Assembly (NCBI GenBank): GCA_016209805.1 | Contig: JACQVJ010000230.1 | Coordinates: 1-9,174, forward strand | Source of the DNA: Ignavibacteriota bacterium | GTDB lineage: Bacteria > Bacteroidota > Ignavibacteria > UBA10030 > UBA6906 | Direction of reading: 5' to 3' | DNA: 9,174 nucleotides | In this document: in pieces, positions 6,010 through 9,174 of the stretch | How positions within the stretch are numbered: position 1 is the first letter of the stretch | How the letters are laid out: every line of letters begins with the position of its first letter | Made by a program: the position numbers and the translations under genes | Notes under the pieces: generated by a model | What the model was told of the DNA's origin: nothing | The model's database searches: none | Seen by the model: the letters and a program-made list of their open reading frames with translations, nothing else

Positions 6010-6795
6010 CTACTTCCCTTTGAACTGGACGGGGCGTTTCTCCAGAAACGCCTTAAGCCCTTCTTGATGATCCTCCGTTTCGGAAGCAATGTGTTGGATA
6101 TATGCCTCGTAATCGAGAAGCGAGTCCAGATCAGTCGTCAGTGCTTTGTTCATTGTCCGCTTTATGAGGCCATACGCCTTTGTGGGGCCTTTGGCGAGCT
6201 TGTTCGCCAGATCGTTTGTGGCCTTCTCCAGTTGATCAGGAGGAGCAACGGCATTGACGAGGCCAACGCGGAGCGCTTCTTCCGCTGTAATGTCGCTCCC
6301 CAATGCGGTGTATTCGAATGCCTTCGCCATGCCGACGAGTCGGGGCAAAAACCAGTGCGAGCCCGAGTCAGGAACGAGACCTATCCGGACGAAAATCTCG
6401 ATGAGCTTCGCAGTAGTCGACATGACACGCATGTCACACGCGAGGGCAACGCTGCATCCTGCCCCGGCGGCAACGCCATTGATCATGCCGATGACCGGCT
6501 TTTCAATGGAGCGCATCCGTCTGATGAGTGGATTGTATGATTTTTCAATCGAGTCTTTGAGCGATCGCTTCGAGCCGGCATGTTCCTTCAAATCCTGACC
6601 TGAGCAGAACGCTTTGTCACCAGCCCCGCACAGCACGATGCATCGTGCAGATGGATCTTTCTCGGCTTCTCTAAACACATCGTTCAGGTCTTTCTTCATC
6701 TGTTCGTTCAGGGCATTGTATACCTCGGGGCGGTTCATTGTGATCGTGAGGATTCCGTCCTTGAGGTCATAAAGTAGAGTCTGAAATTGAGGCAT
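6010..6795 (-). CDS. paaG: Crotonase-superfamily ring isomerase, PaaG type (1,2-epoxyphenylacetyl-CoA isomerase)
   Basis: 261 residues, one residue from E. coli PaaG as I recall it. PaaG turns ring-1,2-epoxyphenylacetyl-CoA into oxepin-CoA and can also shift double bonds in the later C8 acyl-CoA. The crotonase fold is clear: NRPEVYNALN (21-30), oxyanion-hole segments FCSGQDLKE (63-71) and NGVAAGAGCSVALACD (106-121), and C-terminal EGLKAFLEKRPVQFKGK. PaaG-like rather than PaaF-like features are CSGQDL in place of AAGADI, SYNPLIRRMRSIEKPVI (86-102), and GLVPDSG with Asp143 in place of the hydratase PE-glutamate/GxxPGAGG pattern. A small oddity is SGSHW where the family usually has SGGTW. The ATG at 6795 follows the membrane-protein stop by 20 bases, without a visible ribosome binding site. 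Confidence 0.85.
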   Translation of the reverse strand: MPQFQTLLYDLKDGILTITMNRPEVYNALNEQMKKDLNDVFREAEKDPSARCIVLCGAGDKAFCSGQDLKEHAGSKRSLKDSIEKSYNPLIRRMRSIEKPVIGMINGVAAGAGCSVALACDMRVMSTTAKLIEIFVRIGLVPDSGSHWFLPRLVGMAKAFEYTALGSDITAEEALRVGLVNAVAPPDQLEKATNDLANKLAKGPTKAYGLIKRTMNKALTTDLDSLLDYEAYIQHIASETEDHQEGLKAFLEKRPVQFKGK

Positions 6796-6815
6796 AGCTT
6801 TAAGATGATTAGTGA

Positions 6816-7742
6816 TTAAGAAACTTTCCGGGTCCTCGCTGCCATTTCCTGAATCTCGCTCATTGCGTACATGAACATCGCAACAAAGAAACAGAGTCCC
6901 CCCAGCATCTCATACGATTCCTCATTCAGGTTTACCCCCGGAAGTCCATTGATCGCTGCCAGTCCCTGGAACACCGCACCCGCGATGAAAACCACGAACG
7001 CCTCCCTCTGAGCGAAAAAGTACTTCAAATATCTCAGCAAGACTAACAGACCGGCGGCCGCATACATCATCATGATCAAATCGTCGGGATATTTCGTCAG
7101 CCCCGCATCGCGGATGATCGGAAGATTAGGCCCCATCAGCTCATGGATCATCACAAGCTCATCCACGCTCGCCCAGAGAAACCCGAACGACAGAATTACC
7201 CAGAGGACCGTCGGGAAATCGGTGTCCCTCAGGCGCGACATTCCCTTTATGCGCAGCAACGACATGAACAACGCGATGCTTCCGGCAACTGCAAGATAAA
7301 GGCCGTTGAAGTCATCCCGTGTGCTGTTGTGCTCGAACGGCACCGTGACAGTGACGCCAAGAAATTCTCCCCAATTGGAAAACGGCGTCTTCGGACCGAT
7401 GATGCGAACGTGATCATGAAACGTGATGAAGAATCGTGCCACGATCAGAGCCGTGCCGGCAACAAGGATGAAAAAAAGCCAGAGGAACACCTTCTCCTTC
7501 GTCCGGCTCGTGAACCAGTTCGAGAACATCCGGTCACGATTGCAATAGAGCGACCATCCCAGCATCACCAATCCGAATCCGGCAAGGAAGATGCGAACAT
7601 ACAAAAGATCATCCTGTTGTTCCGATCCCCATTGCGTCGGAGAAATAATCGCATCACGCCACAGTGTCTCCGGAAGGAAGGTCCCGACAAGGCACAGGGT
7701 GGCCGCTGCCGCAAAAAAGTAACTGAGTATCCTGACTGTCAA
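6816..7742 (-). CDS. Eight-helix membrane protein of unknown function within the paa-like cluster
   Basis: 308 residues; I do not recognise a named family. Hydrophobic segments are at about 5-25, 47-67, 85-107, 145-165, 176-196, 221-240, 247-265 and 278-296. The most conserved-looking motif is at the end of helix 5: ASVDELVMIHELMG (191-204), where Asp194, Glu195, His200 and Glu201 recall the DE-x4-HE pattern found in other uncharacterised multi-helix proteins and could bind a metal. The loop between helices 3 and 4 (about 108-144) is long and polar. The start must be TTG 7742: the frame upstream has no ATG or GTG before the in-frame TAA of the PaaF gene. It sits 48 bases after PaaF and 20 before PaaG on the same strand, so it is probably co-transcribed. 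A transport or envelope role linked to aromatic acids is possible but unproven. Confidence 0.75.
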   Translation of the reverse strand: MTVRILSYFFAAAATLCLVGTFLPETLWRDAIISPTQWGSEQQDDLLYVRIFLAGFGLVMLGWSLYCNRDRMFSNWFTSRTKEKVFLWLFFILVAGTALIVARFFITFHDHVRIIGPKTPFSNWGEFLGVTVTVPFEHNSTRDDFNGLYLAVAGSIALFMSLLRIKGMSRLRDTDFPTVLWVILSFGFLWASVDELVMIHELMGPNLPIIRDAGLTKYPDDLIMMMYAAAGLLVLLRYLKYFFAQREAFVVFIAGAVFQGLAAINGLPGVNLNEESYEMLGGLCFFVAMFMYAMSEIQEMAARTRKVS

Positions 7743-7790
7743 CGTGTTTACGTTCTGTTTCCATGTTCCCCGGAGTTGCTCATCCGAGGG

Positions 7791-8564
7791 TTACTTTCCC
7801 TTCCACTCCGGCTTCCTCTTTCCGACGAAGGCCTTCATCCCTTCCTTCTGATCTTCCGATGAGAAGAGGAGATAGAAGTTCTTTCGTTCGAACTCCAGTC
7901 CGCCTTCGATCGTCGTATCGAACGCCTTCAGCACCGACTCCTTGGCAAGTCTGATGGCAACCGGCGCCTTTGACGCGATTTCCTTCGCCCATACCTTCGC
8001 CTCTTCAAGGTAATACTCCACAGGCACGACCTTGTTGATCAAACCCCATCGAAGTGCCTCATCTGCGGAGATCAACCTTCCTGTCAGGACCATTTCCATT
8101 GCTTTCGCTTTTCCGACTGCCCGCGTTAGCCGCTGCGTCCCCCCTGCGCCGGGCATGACGCCAATGTTGATTTCCGGCTGACCAAACTTCGCCGTCTCGG
8201 AGGCGATCACCATATCGCACGTCATCGCAAGCTCGCACCCGCCGCCGAGCGCAAAACCGCTGACCGCAGCAATGATCGGCTTTTTGATTTTGCGGATTCT
8301 GTCCCATCTCGCAAACTGGTCGCGCTTCAACATTTCCATCGCAGATGCATCGGCCATTTCCTTGATGTCGGCGCCGGCAGCGAATGCCTTTTCGTTGCCT
8401 GTGAGGATGATACAGTGAACGGCGTCATCGTCATCGAGGACTTCCAGAGCAGCAACAAGCTCTTCCATCAGCTTGATGTTGAGTGCATTGAGAACATCCG
8501 GTCTGTTGATTTGAAGGATCGCGTAATTGTCTTGTCTTGTAACAATGATATGCGTGTACGACAT
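7791..8564 (-). CDS. paaF: Enoyl-CoA hydratase, PaaF type (2,3-dehydroadipyl-CoA hydratase)
   Basis: 257 residues, normal for a crotonase. It adds water to a trans-2-enoyl-CoA; in phenylacetate breakdown it makes 3-hydroxyadipyl-CoA. Both catalytic glutamates are present at the right spacing of 20: Glu111 in GGGCELAMTCD and Glu131 in FGQPEINIGVMPGAGGTQRL. The oxyanion hole is formed by AAGADI (62-67) and ALGGGC (105-110). The C-terminus EGMKAFVGKRKPEWKGK is typical. Similarity to E. coli PaaF as I remember it is good, but general short-chain crotonases look alike; the PaaG-like partner downstream makes PaaF the best guess. The ATG at 8564 has only a weak GAGA-type site. It lies 37 bases after the PuuD-like gene. 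Confidence 0.88.
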   Translation of the reverse strand: MSYTHIIVTRQDNYAILQINRPDVLNALNIKLMEELVAALEVLDDDDAVHCIILTGNEKAFAAGADIKEMADASAMEMLKRDQFARWDRIRKIKKPIIAAVSGFALGGGCELAMTCDMVIASETAKFGQPEINIGVMPGAGGTQRLTRAVGKAKAMEMVLTGRLISADEALRWGLINKVVPVEYYLEEAKVWAKEIASKAPVAIRLAKESVLKAFDTTIEGGLEFERKNFYLLFSSEDQKEGMKAFVGKRKPEWKGK

Positions 8565-8601
8565 GGTTATCTCGTTGGATGTTGTGTGAGTTGGTTCCGG
8601 C

Positions 8602-9174
8602 CTACGCCCTTCTCACGATCTTCGCCGCTCCCCAACCCACGAGGACGATCACCGAAAGGACGAGCCAGTTGAGTGAAGTCCCGTATGTTGTGGTGGGAAA
8701 GTGAATGCTGATCATGATGAACACGACCGGCACGACCATGAACGTGTTGTGCTTGGAGCGACTCTTTGCCCGATCCGCAAGGATGAAGTCGGGCTCCTTC
8801 CCTTCACGTAGTGCCGCAACCATCTTGTGCTGTGCAGGTAGAATTCGCATCCAGACGTTCGCAGTCATGAGTGTTCCGAGCATCGCACCCACATGCATGT
8901 ATGCTGCGCGCGGACCCATGTAATGCGTCAGACCGTACGAGACAAGCACGATAAGCATGTATGACACGGCGGCACCGATGAGCTCGTTCCTCGCGAGGGG
9001 CGACCGCCACAAAAAATCGTATACGGGCCACGAGATGAGAAGGAGACCGAAGCCGACTGCAATAGCTGCGGTTTCATTCATCGTCTCATCGACCATGAGG
9101 CCGCCGAAATAGTACAAGTATAATAATAGAAGAAAGCCGCTGAGCCAGGTGAGGGCCGCTTCCCACTTGAACCA
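8602..9174 (-). CDS. PuuD-like membrane protein (urate hydroxylase membrane-domain family), partial, cut by the right window edge
   Basis: 190 residues visible, with the reading frame open to the edge: the codons at 9118-9174 read WFKWEAALTWLSGFLLLLY and join straight to what looks like an isolated frame starting at TTG 9117. The amino end, probably several tens of residues, is outside. Family marks, from memory of PuuD (COG3748): FKWEA near the edge, AAYMHVGAMLGTLMTANVW (90-108, His94), ILPAQHKMVAALREGKEPD (111-129, His116) and KSRSKHN (137-143). Helices are at about 7-26, 36-52, 66-84, 92-110, 144-160 and 168-186. It ends after the last helix, so a C-terminal cytochrome c domain like that of full PuuD is absent. 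PuuD oxidises urate with electrons passed to cytochrome c; nothing else here concerns purines, so this shorter relative may use only the membrane heme/electron-transfer part. Confidence 0.75.
   Translation of the reverse strand, partial: WFKWEAALTWLSGFLLLLYLYYFGGLMVDETMNETAAIAVGFGLLLISWPVYDFLWRSPLARNELIGAAVSYMLIVLVSYGLTHYMGPRAAYMHVGAMLGTLMTANVWMRILPAQHKMVAALREGKEPDFILADRAKSRSKHNTFMVVPVVFIMISIHFPTTTYGTSLNWLVLSVIVLVGWGAAKIVRRA

Noticed and set aside
5919..6089. Amino-terminal extension of the dehydrogenase to 6089
   Set aside because: It would include the promoter and overlap the end of PaaG, and the Rossmann fold begins exactly at the ATG at 5918.
7143..7862. Plus-strand frame of 239 codons
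   Set aside because: Antisense to the membrane protein and the end of PaaF; very rich in Arg, His and Glu, as expected when a hydrophobic gene is read on the other strand.

Overview
All ten supported genes lie on the minus strand, so the window reads right to left. Three things suggest an environmental bacterium of the Bacteroidota / Ignavibacteriota-Chlorobi side of the FCB group: a secreted DUF1573 protein with the SCGCT motif, weak or absent Shine-Dalgarno sequences before most genes, and palindromic repeats scattered between genes. This placement is an inference. At least one promoter is of ordinary sigma-70 form, so a strictly Bacteroidetes-type promoter system is not shown. No rRNA, tRNA, CRISPR array, transposase or phage gene was found.

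Right part (9174 to 5919). The first gene is the carboxy-terminal part of a PuuD-like (urate hydroxylase membrane domain) protein that runs off the right edge. It is followed at short distances by a PaaF-type enoyl-CoA hydratase, an unidentified eight-helix membrane protein, and a PaaG-type ring isomerase/hydratase.

Middle (6009 to 3463). A very good sigma-70-like promoter (TTGACA, 17-base spacer, TATACT) stands in the 91-base gap before a complete 3-hydroxyacyl-CoA dehydrogenase (PaaH core). Six bases after that gene begins a second one that resembles the carboxy-terminal domain of long PaaH proteins, fused to a degenerate Rossmann half without the catalytic His and Asn. A DUF1573 protein follows. 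The unit closes with a stop-codon hairpin and a clear intrinsic terminator.

Left part (3462 to 1). A 388-base gene-free stretch with hairpin repeats leads to a 401-residue thiolase of the 3-oxoadipyl-CoA type (PaaJ/PcaF). Its stop codon falls inside a 7-copy, 8-base tandem repeat. A repeat-rich 320-base gap then precedes a small four-helix membrane protein (TTG start set by a strong ribosome binding site) and an exported two-domain rhodanese. The left end is palindromic intergenic repeat.

Together the hydratase, isomerase, dehydrogenase and thiolase are the lower (beta-oxidation-like) half of aerobic phenylacetyl-CoA degradation: PaaG converts the ring epoxide to oxepin-CoA, then PaaF, PaaH and PaaJ shorten the opened C6-C8 acyl-CoA to acetyl-CoA and succinyl-CoA. 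The epoxidase (PaaABCE), ligase (PaaK) and PaaZ are not in the window, so general acyl-CoA beta-oxidation remains possible. The points most worth a second look are the split dehydrogenase with its pseudo-enzyme half, the two membrane proteins embedded in the catabolic cluster, and the tandem repeat over the thiolase stop.
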